DNA of 64,000 bases, from contig CAWBXO010000004.1 in assembly GCA_963792785.1 (NCBI GenBank), positions 620,001 to 684,000 of the forward strand, in the 5' to 3' direction. The DNA is from CAWIMX01 sp963792785 (lineage in GTDB: Bacteria; Acidobacteriota; Vicinamibacteria; Vicinamibacterales; CAVVIG01). The position numbers and the translations under genes are program-made. A model generated the notes under the pieces. That model searched no databases. It was not told where the DNA came from and saw only the letters and a program-made list of their open reading frames with translations. Positions 54,268 to 62,601 of this stretch are shown in pieces (the first letter of the stretch is position 1; each line of letters opens with the position of its first letter).

Positions 54268-54965
54268 CGCGGCGCGCGTTTCTCACCGCCGGTGCAGCGG
54301 CGCTCGCCTGGCGGCCCCGGCTTGCCCGCGCGATCGCAGTGGAGGAGACGACGCCCGGCGTGAGTCCGCTCGGCCTCGGGAGCGGCAACCGCGACGGCCT
54401 CCTCTACGTGCCCGCGCGATACTCGCCCGCCACGCCGCTTCCGCTCGTCGTGATGCTGCACGGCGCCGGCGGGTCCGCGCAGTCGGTCGACTACACCTTT
54501 CCGCTTGCCGACGAGCTCGGCCTGTTCGTGCTCGCGCCCGACTCGCGCGGCTGGACGTGGGACTCCCTTCTCGACGGCATCGGCCCCGACCTCGCGTTCA
54601 TCGGGACCGCGTTCCGGCAGACGCTCGGCCGCGTGAACGTCGACCGCCGCCGCATGGCCCTCGCCGGCCACTCCGACGGCGCGTCGTACGTGCTGTCGGC
54701 GGGCATCGGACTCGGCGACGTCTTCACCCACCTGATGGCCTTCTCGCCCGGCGTGATGACGCCGATCGCGGCCACGGGCAAGCCGCGTGTCTTCATCTCG
54801 CACGGGCGCGACGATGCGGTGATGCCGATCGACGACACGAGCCGGCGGTTCGTGCCGCGGCTGACGGCGCTTGGCTACGACGTGACCTATCGGGAATACG
54901 ACGGGCGCCACGCCGTGCCCGTCTCCGTCGTGCGCGAGGCGTTCACGTGGCTCGTCGCCACCTAG
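54249..54965 (+). CDS. Tat-exported alpha/beta hydrolase, second of a pair
   Basis: 238 residues from GTG 54249, inside the end of its paralogue. TRRAFLTAGAAALAWRPRLA is a twin-arginine signal. The catalytic triad lies in AGHSDGASYVL (Ser), SHGRDDAVMP (Asp) and EYDGRHAVP (His). It aligns over its whole length with the previous protein (e.g. LAPDSRGWTW against LAPESRALTW), so the pair arose by tandem duplication. Coupled translation suggests equal amounts. Esterase or lipase-like activity outside the cytoplasm is inferred. Confidence 0.86.
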   Translation: MVLRPLTRRAFLTAGAAALAWRPRLARAIAVEETTPGVSPLGLGSGNRDGLLYVPARYSPATPLPLVVMLHGAGGSAQSVDYTFPLADELGLFVLAPDSRGWTWDSLLDGIGPDLAFIGTAFRQTLGRVNVDRRRMALAGHSDGASYVLSAGIGLGDVFTHLMAFSPGVMTPIAATGKPRVFISHGRDDAVMPIDDTSRRFVPRLTALGYDVTYREYDGRHAVPVSVVREAFTWLVAT

Positions 54966-54995
54966 GCGTGTTTGCCTCGCCGGGACGCCACAGGC

Positions 54996-55001
54996 TAGGC
55001 T
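54996..55001 (+). promoter_or_regulatory. possible -10 box before the methyltransferase gene
   Basis: TAGGCT nine bases before GTG 55011, with no Shine-Dalgarno sequence. A weak match, listed because it fits the leaderless pattern. Confidence 0.3.
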
Positions 55002-55010
55002 CTATCGACT

Positions 55011-56300
55011 GTGAGTGACGCGCCTCTCGACGACCTGCTCGCGCGCCTCGAGCGCGAGCGCCTGGCGGCCGATCGCGCCTACCACGAGGCGCTGAGCGCG
55101 GTCGACCGCGCGATCCGCCAGCCCCCCGCCCTGCCGCACGCGCCGGCGGCCCTGGACCACTCCCAGGCAACGGTGATCAACGAGTCGTGGAACATTCTGG
55201 CGGCCGCGCCCGCGGTGGACCCCGCCGATCGATCGATCCGCGGCCGCCTGCGCGCGTTCATCTGGCGGCTGGCCGGCCCCCCGCTCGAGACGCAGCGCCG
55301 GTTCAACGCGGCGATCACCGATCACCTGAACCGGAATCTCGCGGCGCTCGCGGAGACGCAGCAGGCCACCGCCGAACTCGTCGCGGTCGCGCGCGACGAG
55401 TTCAGCGCGCTTGCCGCGTTCGAGTCGGTCCTGGTCCAGTACCTGCAGACGATCACGCTCTATATCGACTCGAAGGATCGCAGCCTCGGCGGGAGCGACC
55501 TGCGCGATCGCCTCGCGCGGACCGAACAGCGGATCCTGGCGCTGAAGCGCGAGGTCGAGGCCGGCCTCGCGGGCGGCGCCGTTCCGGCCGCCGGCGCCCG
55601 GCCGGCCGAGGGGCAGGCTGACGCCGCCGCGTACGTCGAGTTCCAGGATCGGTTTCGCGGATCCCAGGCCGAGATCCGCGGCCGCGTGGACGACTACCTG
55701 CCGATCCTCGCGTCAGCGACCGACGTCGTGGACATCGGGTGCGGGCGCGGCGAACTGGTCGAGCGGCTGCGCGACGCCGGCGTGCGGGCGCGCGGCGTGG
55801 ACGCGAACCCGGCGATGGTGGAGGTCGGCCGCGCGCGCGGGCTCGACGTCGTGCAGGGCGACGCGGTGGGGTTCCTGCGCGAGCAGCCGGACGGAAGCCT
55901 TGGCGGGCTCGTGGCCATCCAGGTGGTCGAGCACCTGCCGCCCACGGCGCTGGTGGCGTTCCTCGAGGCCGCGTATCACGCGATGCGGGCCGGCGCGCCG
56001 CTCGTGCTCGAGACCATCAACCCCGCGTGCTGGATGGCGTTCTTCGAGACGTACATCCGGGACCTGACGCACCAGCGGCCCCTGCATCCCGACACGCTGC
56101 GGTATCTCGTGGAGGCCGCCGGGTTCTCGCACGTGGACGTGCGGTTCCGCGAGCCCGTGCGGGAGGCGGATCGTCTGTCGCGCGTCGCCGCGCCGTCGTC
56201 GGCGCCCGGCGACGTCGTCGCCGCCCTGAACGATCACGCCGACAAGCTGAACGCCCGCCTCTTCTCGTTCACCGACTACGCCATCGTCGCGCGCCGCTAG
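55011..56300 (+). CDS. SAM-dependent methyltransferase with helical N-terminal domain
   Basis: 429 residues from GTG 55011. Residues 1-200 are helical, partly coiled coil (LLARLERERLAADRAYHEAL; LARTEQRILALKREVEAGLA). Residues about 205-429 are a class I methyltransferase: TDVVDIGCGRGELVERLRDA (motif I), ARGVDANPAMVEVGRARGLD (motif II), LVAIQVVEHLPPTALVAFLE and APLVLETINPACWMAFFETY. It resembles methyltransferases of LPS or O-antigen chain capping, in which the coiled coil oligomerises, but no sugar genes are beside it. Substrate unknown. Confidence 0.85.
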   Translation: MSDAPLDDLLARLERERLAADRAYHEALSAVDRAIRQPPALPHAPAALDHSQATVINESWNILAAAPAVDPADRSIRGRLRAFIWRLAGPPLETQRRFNAAITDHLNRNLAALAETQQATAELVAVARDEFSALAAFESVLVQYLQTITLYIDSKDRSLGGSDLRDRLARTEQRILALKREVEAGLAGGAVPAAGARPAEGQADAAAYVEFQDRFRGSQAEIRGRVDDYLPILASATDVVDIGCGRGELVERLRDAGVRARGVDANPAMVEVGRARGLDVVQGDAVGFLREQPDGSLGGLVAIQVVEHLPPTALVAFLEAAYHAMRAGAPLVLETINPACWMAFFETYIRDLTHQRPLHPDTLRYLVEAAGFSHVDVRFREPVREADRLSRVAAPSSAPGDVVAALNDHADKLNARLFSFTDYAIVARR

Positions 56301-56312
56301 CGCCGCGGCCTC

Positions 56313-57080
56313 TCAGTCCGCGCGCCTGGGCGCGACGAACACGTCGTAGATCCCGCCGCCCAGGACGCCTCCCACGAGCGGCCCGATGATCGGCACCCAC
56401 CACCAGCCGTGCCCGGCGCGGAAGACGTCGCCGCCCCAGCCCGCCACGGCGGTGAAGAGGCGCGGCCCGAGATCGCGCGCGGGATTAATCGCGTAGCCGG
56501 AGTTGAACCCGAACGACGCGCCGATCAGGAGCACGAGCATGCCGAACATGACCGGCTCCATCCCCCGCGGCGGCGCGTTCCGCGGATCGCTGATCCCGAA
56601 GATCACGCCGACCAGCAGCGCCGTGCCCACGATTTGATCGATCAGCCCGCCGGGAAACACGCTGAGGAACGGCTGCGGGTACGTCGCCCAGATGCTCGCG
56701 GTCGCCTGCGCGCCGACGACCTGCCGGACGCCGCCGTCAAACGCGTTCAGCGCCTCGTGATAGGTGACGTAGACCACCGCCGACGCCAGGATCGCGCCGA
56801 CGAACTGCGCGAGGATGTACGGCCCGACCTTGGACCACGGAAACTTCCGGTGCACCGCGAGCGCGACCGTCACGGCGGGGTTGAGGTGCGAGCCGGAGAC
56901 GCCGCCCGCGATGTAGCAGCCCATCGTGACGGCCAGGCCCCACGCGATATTGATCGACAGATAGGTGCCGTTGGCATTGCCGCTCAGCACGACCTGCGCG
57001 ACGACGCCCACGCCGAACACAATCAGGACAAAGGTACCCAGCAACTCGGCGAGGGACTCTCGCCAGACGTCTCCTGACAT
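56313..57080 (-). CDS. glpF: aquaglyceroporin GlpF
   Basis: 255 residues, six helices and two half-helices. Both NPA boxes are present: GSHLNPAVTVALA and GYAINPARDLGPRLF. The Asp after the second box (NPARD) is typical of glycerol-conducting channels. Start ATG 57080 has GGAGGAGG seven bases upstream. It faces glpK across 62 bases with overlapping promoters, so uptake and phosphorylation of glycerol are probably regulated together. Confidence 0.94.
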   Translation of the reverse strand: MSGDVWRESLAELLGTFVLIVFGVGVVAQVVLSGNANGTYLSINIAWGLAVTMGCYIAGGVSGSHLNPAVTVALAVHRKFPWSKVGPYILAQFVGAILASAVVYVTYHEALNAFDGGVRQVVGAQATASIWATYPQPFLSVFPGGLIDQIVGTALLVGVIFGISDPRNAPPRGMEPVMFGMLVLLIGASFGFNSGYAINPARDLGPRLFTAVAGWGGDVFRAGHGWWWVPIIGPLVGGVLGGGIYDVFVAPRRAD

Positions 57081-57104
57081 GCGCGCCCTCCTCCAGGCGC
57101 GGTC

Positions 57105-57114
57105 ATTGTAGACT
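57105..57114. promoter_or_regulatory. overlapping divergent -10 boxes of glpF and glpK
   Basis: The minus-strand TACAAT (57105-57110) serves glpF and the plus-strand TAGACT (57109-57114) serves glpK; they share the two bases TA, as at 52035-52044. glpF keeps a leader with GGAGG, and glpK has about 20 bases of leader. Confidence 0.5.
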
Positions 57115-57142
57115 CTAAGCCGTCGTCAGCCGCAGGCTTCTT

Positions 57143-58666
57143 ATGCCGTACATTCTCGCGCTCGATCAGGGCACCACCAGCTCCCGCGCCATCGTCTTCG
57201 ACGAGACGGGCGCGATGCGGGCGGTGGCCCAGAAGGAGTTCCGCCAGATCTTTCCCCGGCCCGGGTGGGTCGAGCACGACGCCGGCGAGATCTGGGCGTC
57301 GCAGATTGGCGTCGCCACCGAGGCCCTGGGCCGCGCCGACCTGAAGCCGGCGGACATCGCCGCGATCGGGATCACCAACCAGCGCGAGACCACGATCCTG
57401 TGGGACCGCGAGACGGGCGACCCGATCGGCCCCGCGATCGTCTGGCAGGACCGCCGGACGGCCGATCTCTGCGAGCGCCTCAAGGCCGACGGCGCCGAAG
57501 CGCTGGTGCAGGAGCGCACCGGGCTGCTCATCGACGCGTACTTCTCCGCCACCAAGATCCGCTGGATGCTCGACCACCTGCCCGGCGCCCGCGCCCGGGC
57601 GGAGGCCGGCAAGCTCGCGTTCGGCACGGTGGACTCGTGGCTGATCTGGAAGCTCACGAACCACGAGCTGCACGTGACCGACGTGACCAACGCGTCGCGC
57701 ACGATGCTCTTCAACATCCACACCATGCGCTGGGACGACGACCTGCTCCGGCTGCTCGAGATCCCGGCCAGCGTGCTGCCCGAGGTGCGATCGTCCAGCG
57801 AGGTCTACGGGCGGGTGTCGACGACGCTCGGCATGGCCGGCGTGCCGATCGCCGGCGTGGCGGGCGATCAGCAGGCGGCGCTCTTCGGCCAGATGTGCCG
57901 CACGCCCGGCATGTCGAAGAACACGTACGGCACGGGCTGCTTCCTGCTGCAGAACATCGGCGAAACGCCCATCCCCTCGCGGCACCGCCTGGTGACGACG
58001 GTCGCGTGGCGCATCGGCGGCCGGACGGAGTACGCGCTCGAGGGCAGCATCTTCATCGGCGGCGCCGTAGTCCAGTGGCTGCGCGACGGCCTCGGGCTGA
58101 TCCGCCAGGCGTCGGACGTCGAGGCGCTCGCGGCGAGCGTGCCCGACAACGGCGGCGTGTATCTCGTGCCCGCGTTCGCCGGGCTCGGCGCGCCGCATTG
58201 GGATCCGTACGCGCGCGGCACGATCGTCGGGATCACGCGCGGCACGACGGGCGGCCACCTCGCGCGCGCGGCGCTCGAGAGCATCGCGTACCAGGTGGCC
58301 GACCTGCTCGACGCGATGCACGGCGACGCGGGAATTCCCCTTCAGGAGCTGCGCGTGGACGGCGGCGCGGCGATGAACAATATGCTGATGCAGTTCCAGG
58401 CGGATCTGCTCGGCGTGCCCGTCGTGCGACCGGCGGTGACCGAGACGACCGCGCTCGGCGCCGCGTACCTCGCGGGCCTGGCCGTCGGGTTCTGGCCCTC
58501 GGTCGAGGCGCTGACCGGCCAGTGGCAGATCGATCGCCGCTTCGAGCCGTCGATGGCGGCCGCGACGCGGGACGCGCTGCGGTCGAGGTGGACGGCCGCG
58601 CTCGAGCGGGCCACAGGCTGGGAAGGTGATCGGGGAAGTGAGGAAGTTGGGAAGTCAGGAAGTTAG
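57143..58666 (+). CDS. glpK: glycerol kinase
   Basis: 507 residues. Phosphorylates glycerol to sn-glycerol-3-phosphate. MPYILALDQGTTSSRAIVFD (phosphate loop), GITNQRETTILWDRETGDPI, TVDSWLIWKLT and RVDGGAAMNNMLMQFQADLL are family hallmarks, and GDQQAALFGQ contains the catalytic region. The last residues (GDRGSEEVGKSGS) are unlike other glycerol kinases and are encoded by the octamer repeat array in which the stop lies, so the C-terminus has been altered by the repeat. It works with glpF. Confidence 0.95.
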   Translation: MPYILALDQGTTSSRAIVFDETGAMRAVAQKEFRQIFPRPGWVEHDAGEIWASQIGVATEALGRADLKPADIAAIGITNQRETTILWDRETGDPIGPAIVWQDRRTADLCERLKADGAEALVQERTGLLIDAYFSATKIRWMLDHLPGARARAEAGKLAFGTVDSWLIWKLTNHELHVTDVTNASRTMLFNIHTMRWDDDLLRLLEIPASVLPEVRSSSEVYGRVSTTLGMAGVPIAGVAGDQQAALFGQMCRTPGMSKNTYGTGCFLLQNIGETPIPSRHRLVTTVAWRIGGRTEYALEGSIFIGGAVVQWLRDGLGLIRQASDVEALAASVPDNGGVYLVPAFAGLGAPHWDPYARGTIVGITRGTTGGHLARAALESIAYQVADLLDAMHGDAGIPLQELRVDGGAAMNNMLMQFQADLLGVPVVRPAVTETTALGAAYLAGLAVGFWPSVEALTGQWQIDRRFEPSMAAATRDALRSRWTAALERATGWEGDRGSEEVGKSGS

Positions 58667-58729
58667 GAAGTGGAACCTGGAACCCCTGAACCACTTCCTC
58701 ACTTCCTCACTTCCTGACTTCCTCACTTC
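58633..58729. repeat. pair of inverted octamer arrays between converging genes
   Basis: Left arm 58633-58672: five units of NGGAAGTN. Right arm 58692-58729: CACTTCCT three times, GACTTCCT and a partial unit. The arms are near-perfect reverse complements and can form a stem of about 38 bp with a 19-base loop. The glpK stop lies in the left arm and the barrel-protein stop in the right arm. Probably a bidirectional terminator. Confidence 0.85.
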
Positions 58730-59391
58730 AAGGAAATCCCCCCCCCGATGACCATCAGCGTCGCGCGCGGGCTGCCGGGGCGATCGCCGACCGGCGTCCC
58801 CGGATTGATCGCATAGAACCGCACGTCGAACGTGAACGCGAGGTGCGGCCGCAGGAACCAGCGCGCGCCGCCGCCATAATCGATCGTCTTCAGCCGCTCG
58901 TCGTCGGCGAGGGTCTTCTCGGCGCCCTCGGGCACGATCGACCAGATCGTCCTCCCGATGCCGCCGCTCAGGTAGCTCCAGCCGTCGCCCTTGCCGAAGT
59001 TGAACGAGATCTGCGGCGAGAGCGACACGAAACGCTCGGCTACCGCGCGCTCCGACGCCGGGGCCTGGCTGAGCGGCGTGTGGGTCGAGCGGCCGATCGC
59101 GAGGTGCCCCCCGATCCCGAACGTCACGACGCCCCAGCGCAGCGGATAGACATGCGCGCCGACGTCCGCGCCCAGGCCGAGGCCGGGCATCTCGACCTGC
59201 GTCAGGCCGCGGCTGGCCGCCAGCGCCGGATCGTCGGGGAACGGCAGGAAGAGGCCGTGCAGATCGATCGCGAACGGGCCAATTGGGCCGGGATCGGGCG
59301 GCTGCGCGGCGGCGGGCCGGACCGCCGTGATCCAGACGGCCACGACGAGCGCGAGCAGCCGCCAGGCCGGTCGCGTATGCGGACGAGTCAC
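58723..59391 (-). CDS. outer-membrane beta-barrel-like protein
   Basis: 222 residues from GTG 59391, the start that places the signal peptide (RPAWRLLALVVAVWITAVRP to AAAQ) at the N-terminus; the frame is open further upstream. The mature part has alternating strands with Gly and aromatic residues (GADVGAHVYPLRWGVVTFGI; LSGGIGRTIWSIVPEG) and ends ATLMVIGGGISLK, as in small outer-membrane porin-like barrels. No known family. The stop lies in the right arm of the octamer repeat. Confidence 0.66.
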   Translation of the reverse strand: MTRPHTRPAWRLLALVVAVWITAVRPAAAQPPDPGPIGPFAIDLHGLFLPFPDDPALAASRGLTQVEMPGLGLGADVGAHVYPLRWGVVTFGIGGHLAIGRSTHTPLSQAPASERAVAERFVSLSPQISFNFGKGDGWSYLSGGIGRTIWSIVPEGAEKTLADDERLKTIDYGGGARWFLRPHLAFTFDVRFYAINPGTPVGDRPGSPRATLMVIGGGISLK

Positions 59392-59508
59392 CCTGCGGGC
59401 CAGCGTATCACGCCAGCATCCATCCGTTGCCGCTCGCCCGCGCCGTGGTACGATCAGCCCCTTGTCTCGGATCCCCATCGCTCCCCGTCCGCTGATCGGA
59501 GCCCGCGC

Positions 59509-61653
59509 GTGAAGCACGCATCATCGCTCCCGCCCCTGCCCGAGCGCCTGGCGCGCCTCGGCGAGCTCGCCTTCGACCTCTGGTGGAGCTGGCATCTCGA
59601 CGCGCGGAGCGTCTTCCGCAGCCTCGACTACGCGCTCTGGCGGCGGACGGCGCACAACCCGGTGCGCATGCTGCGGGAGATCCCGCGCGAGACGCTCGAT
59701 CGCGCGGCGGCCGATCCGGCCTTCCTGCGGCTCTACGACTCGGCGATCGCCCAGCTCGTCGCGGCGCAGGCGGCCGAACACACGTGGTGGAAGAAGCGGT
59801 TCCCGGACGTGACGGGCCACTCGGTCGCGTATTTCTCGGCCGAGTTCGCGCTGCACCAGTCGGTGCCGATCTATGCCGGCGGCCTCGGCGTGCTGGCCGG
59901 CGACCACTGCAAGGAGGCGAGCGACCTCGGCGTGCCGCTCATCGGCGTCGGGTTCATGTACCCGCAGGGCTACTTTCATCAGCGGCTGTCGCCCGAGGGC
60001 TGGCAGGAGGAAAGCTACGAGCGGCTGAACTGGGAGAACGCGCCCATCGAGCCCGCGACGACGGCCGACGGGAAGCCGTGCATCACGGCCGTGCCGCTCG
60101 GCGATCGCTCCGTGCTCGTCGCGGTGTGGCGGCTGCACGTCGGCCGCTCCAAGCTCTACCTGCTCGACACGGATCTCGAGGAGAACGCGCCCTGGGATCG
60201 CGAGCTGTCGGCGCGCCTGTACGGGGGTGACCGCGAGACCCGCATCCAGCAGGAGATCATCCTCGGCATCGGCGGCGTGCGCACGCTGCGCGCCCTGGGC
60301 TCGCGGCCGGCGGTGTTCCACCTGAACGAAGGCCACGCCGCCTTCGTCGTGCTCCAGCGGATCCGCGACCTGATCGAAGAGGGCGAGACGTTCGACCAGG
60401 CGCTCGAGGTGATTCGGGAGACCACGATCTTCACCACGCACACGCCGGTCGCGGCGGGCCACGACGCCTTCCCGTTCAGCCTCGTCGAGAAGCACCTCGC
60501 CGGCTGCTGGGGCACGCTCGGGTCGTACCGCGAGCGCTTCCTGTCACTCGGCTCGCACGACGCCGGCGGCGGCGCGCTGTTCAACATGACCGCGCTCGCG
60601 ATGCGATCGGCGGGCCAGACCAACGCGGTCAGCGAGCTGCACGGCCAGGTCACGCGCGCCATGTGGGGCGACATCTGGCCGGGCCTGCCCGAGGCCGACC
60701 GCCCCGTCGGCGCCATCACCAACGGCGTGCACGTCCCCACCTGGCTCGCCGCCGACCTCGTCGACCTCTTCTCGCGCCACCTGGGCGCCGACTGGCTCGA
60801 TCGCCAGGACGACCCGGCGATGTGGGACGGCGTGCTCGCGATTCCCGACGAGGAGATCTGGCGCGTGCGGAAGGCCCTGCGCACCTACCTCTTCACGTTC
60901 GTGCGCGAGCGCGCCCGCGAGCGCTGGATCGAGGAGCACGTCGCCGCGCCGCGCATCGTCGCGGCCGGGACGCTGCTGTCCCCCGAGGCGCTCACGATCG
61001 GTTTCGCGCGCCGCTTCACGGGCTACAAGCGCCCGGAGCTCATCTTCCACGACGCCGAGCGGCTGGCGCGGATCCTGAACGCCGAGAACCGGCCGGTCCA
61101 GATCGTCTTCGCCGGCAAGGCCCACCCCGCTGACGACATCGGGAAGCACCACCTGCAGCGCGTCTACCGCCGCGCCCTGGACCCGATGTTCGGCGGCCGC
61201 GTCGCGTTCGTGGACGACTACGACCTGCACGTCGCGCACTTTCTCGTCCAGGGCTGCGACGTGTGGCTGAACAACCCGCGCAAGCCGCTCGAAGCGAGCG
61301 GCACCAGCGGCATGAAGGCGGCCATGAACGGCGTCCCGCACCTGAGCATCGGCGACGGGTGGTGGGCCGAGGGGTTCAACGGCGCGAACGGGTGGCTGAT
61401 CGACAGCGGCACCGCCGGCGCGGACCCGGCGACGGCGGACGCCGCCGACGCCGCCGCGATCTACCGGCTGCTCGAGGAACAGGTCGTGCCGGCGTTCTAC
61501 GATCGGCCCGACGGGATCCCGTTGCGCTGGATCGCCACCGTGAAGGAGGCGATCCGCTCGGTCGGTCCGAGCTTCTCGGCCCGGCGGATGGTCAAGCAGT
61601 ACGCCGAGCGCATGTACGGCCCGTCGCTCCAGCGCCGGCAGACCCTCAAGTAG
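59509..61653 (+). CDS. glgP: alpha-glucan (glycogen/maltodextrin) phosphorylase, GT35
   Basis: 714 residues from GTG 59509 (GGAG nine bases upstream). Cleaves alpha-1,4 glucans with phosphate to glucose-1-phosphate. SVAYFSAEFALHQSVPIYAG, then GLGVLAGDHCKEASDLGVPL, marks the short bacterial and archaeal phosphorylase type. VFHLNEGHAAFVVLQRI, GFARRFTGYKRPELIF and WLNNPRKPLEASGTSGMKAA (glucose- and pyridoxal-phosphate-site region) are conserved. It lacks the long regulatory N-terminus of the GlgP type of E. coli, so it is constitutively active rather than allosteric (inference). No other glycogen gene is in the window. Confidence 0.94.
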   Translation: MKHASSLPPLPERLARLGELAFDLWWSWHLDARSVFRSLDYALWRRTAHNPVRMLREIPRETLDRAAADPAFLRLYDSAIAQLVAAQAAEHTWWKKRFPDVTGHSVAYFSAEFALHQSVPIYAGGLGVLAGDHCKEASDLGVPLIGVGFMYPQGYFHQRLSPEGWQEESYERLNWENAPIEPATTADGKPCITAVPLGDRSVLVAVWRLHVGRSKLYLLDTDLEENAPWDRELSARLYGGDRETRIQQEIILGIGGVRTLRALGSRPAVFHLNEGHAAFVVLQRIRDLIEEGETFDQALEVIRETTIFTTHTPVAAGHDAFPFSLVEKHLAGCWGTLGSYRERFLSLGSHDAGGGALFNMTALAMRSAGQTNAVSELHGQVTRAMWGDIWPGLPEADRPVGAITNGVHVPTWLAADLVDLFSRHLGADWLDRQDDPAMWDGVLAIPDEEIWRVRKALRTYLFTFVRERARERWIEEHVAAPRIVAAGTLLSPEALTIGFARRFTGYKRPELIFHDAERLARILNAENRPVQIVFAGKAHPADDIGKHHLQRVYRRALDPMFGGRVAFVDDYDLHVAHFLVQGCDVWLNNPRKPLEASGTSGMKAAMNGVPHLSIGDGWWAEGFNGANGWLIDSGTAGADPATADAADAAAIYRLLEEQVVPAFYDRPDGIPLRWIATVKEAIRSVGPSFSARRMVKQYAERMYGPSLQRRQTLK

Positions 61654-61655
61654 CG

Positions 61656-62066
61656 TCAGATCTTCCCACTGATGGGCGGATGGTGAATGATCTGCACGGC
61701 GTTGCCGTCCGGATCGCGGAAGTAGCAGGACCGGGCGCCGTCGCGATGTGTGCGGGGCGCGGCGTCGAGCGTCACGCCTCGCGCCTCGAGGAAGCCGGCC
61801 CAGCGATCCACGTCGCCCGCCTCGCGCACGATGAGGCCGAGGTGATCCAGCGCGCCGTGATCGGCGACGCCCTCGGCCCGGTGCAGGGCCAGGTTGTCGA
61901 TACCGGACGACAGATAGATGTTGTCGGGATCGGGCGCCCACTCGACGGCGAAGCCCAGCACGTCGGTGTAGAAGCGCGTCATCTCTTCCATTCGCAGCAC
62001 GTTCAGCGCCAGGTGGCGCAGACCCGCGTGGGGGGGCCGCCCGGACCCGGCCGCGTCTTTGGACAT
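61656..62066 (-). CDS. VOC-family (glyoxalase-like) protein
   Basis: 136 residues from ATG 62066. Two beta-alpha-beta-beta-beta repeats: GLRHLALNVLRMEEMTRFYT, then DVLGFAVEW, and DHLGLIVREAGDVDRWAGFL, then SCYFRDPDGNAVQII. His residues in RHLALNV and DHLGLIV fit metal ligands of dioxygenase or glyoxalase-type members; the Glu usual at the end is Gln-Ile-Ile-His here. Substrate unknown. The heptamer unit upstream supplies TACAAT five bases before the ATG. It converges on glgP with two bases between stops. Confidence 0.83.
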   Translation of the reverse strand: MSKDAAGSGRPPHAGLRHLALNVLRMEEMTRFYTDVLGFAVEWAPDPDNIYLSSGIDNLALHRAEGVADHGALDHLGLIVREAGDVDRWAGFLEARGVTLDAAPRTHRDGARSCYFRDPDGNAVQIIHHPPISGKI

Positions 62067-62071
62067 TCCCC

Positions 62072-62092
62072 ATTGTAAATTGTAAATTGACA
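62072..62092. repeat. heptamer tandem repeat, unit ATTGTAA
   Basis: Two perfect units and one degenerate (ATTGACA) in the gap between two divergent genes. On the minus strand each unit contains TACAAT, a good -10 box, so the repeat may have become the promoter of the VOC gene. Confidence 0.6.
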
Positions 62093-62100
62093 GGTAATCC

Positions 62101-62559
62101 ATGACCCGCAAGTCATCCGTCGCCCGCACCTGCGCCCTCTGCGGCGCGAAAGACGTGTCCGAGCCCCGCGGCGAGGAGAAGTACTGTCGCGACTGCTGGG
62201 AGAAGAAGATCGCCGTCGAGGAGGTCGTCGCGCGCGAATTCGCGCTCAAGCGCTACATCCGCGCGCACAGCGCCGAGAAATACCTCATCTACCACTCCAC
62301 CCAGAAGCGCCCCTGCGGCCAGCTCGTCGTCGTCGACGATGGCTACGACCTGTTCCTGACGCTGGTCCTCTACCCCACCTTCGGGTGGGACGATCCCGCG
62401 TACCACCTCGAGGGTGACCCCGACGGCCGTCCGTTCGCGGAAATCCTGGTGGACGTGGTCGCGGCCGAGGTCATCGAGCCGTGGGGCGGCGGCAAGTGGC
62501 ATCTCGAAATCTTCCGGTCCGTGAACCCGGAGCCTGAGGACTGGAACGGGGAGATGTAG
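62101..62559 (+). CDS. zinc-ribbon protein of unknown function
   Basis: 152 residues. The N-terminus has CALCG (about residues 11-15) and YCRDCWEKK (about 28-36), a four-Cys zinc ribbon. The rest (YLIYHSTQKRPCGQLVVVDD; LYPTFGWDDPAYHLEGD) is a mixed alpha/beta region without a known motif. Soluble, no signal peptide. It lies between the heptamer array and a secreted-protein gene, both on their own, so no operon context helps. Confidence 0.68.
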   Translation: MTRKSSVARTCALCGAKDVSEPRGEEKYCRDCWEKKIAVEEVVAREFALKRYIRAHSAEKYLIYHSTQKRPCGQLVVVDDGYDLFLTLVLYPTFGWDDPAYHLEGDPDGRPFAEILVDVVAAEVIEPWGGGKWHLEIFRSVNPEPEDWNGEM

Positions 62560-62601
62560 TAGGCTTATGCTGTTTTTGGTACTTACTTTGGGAGGATGCT
62601 C

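Noticed and set aside
58843..59508. Extra N-terminal 222 codons of glycogen phosphorylase
   Set aside because: That part of the frame is antisense to the barrel protein and lacks homology; GTG 59509 gives the family N-terminus.
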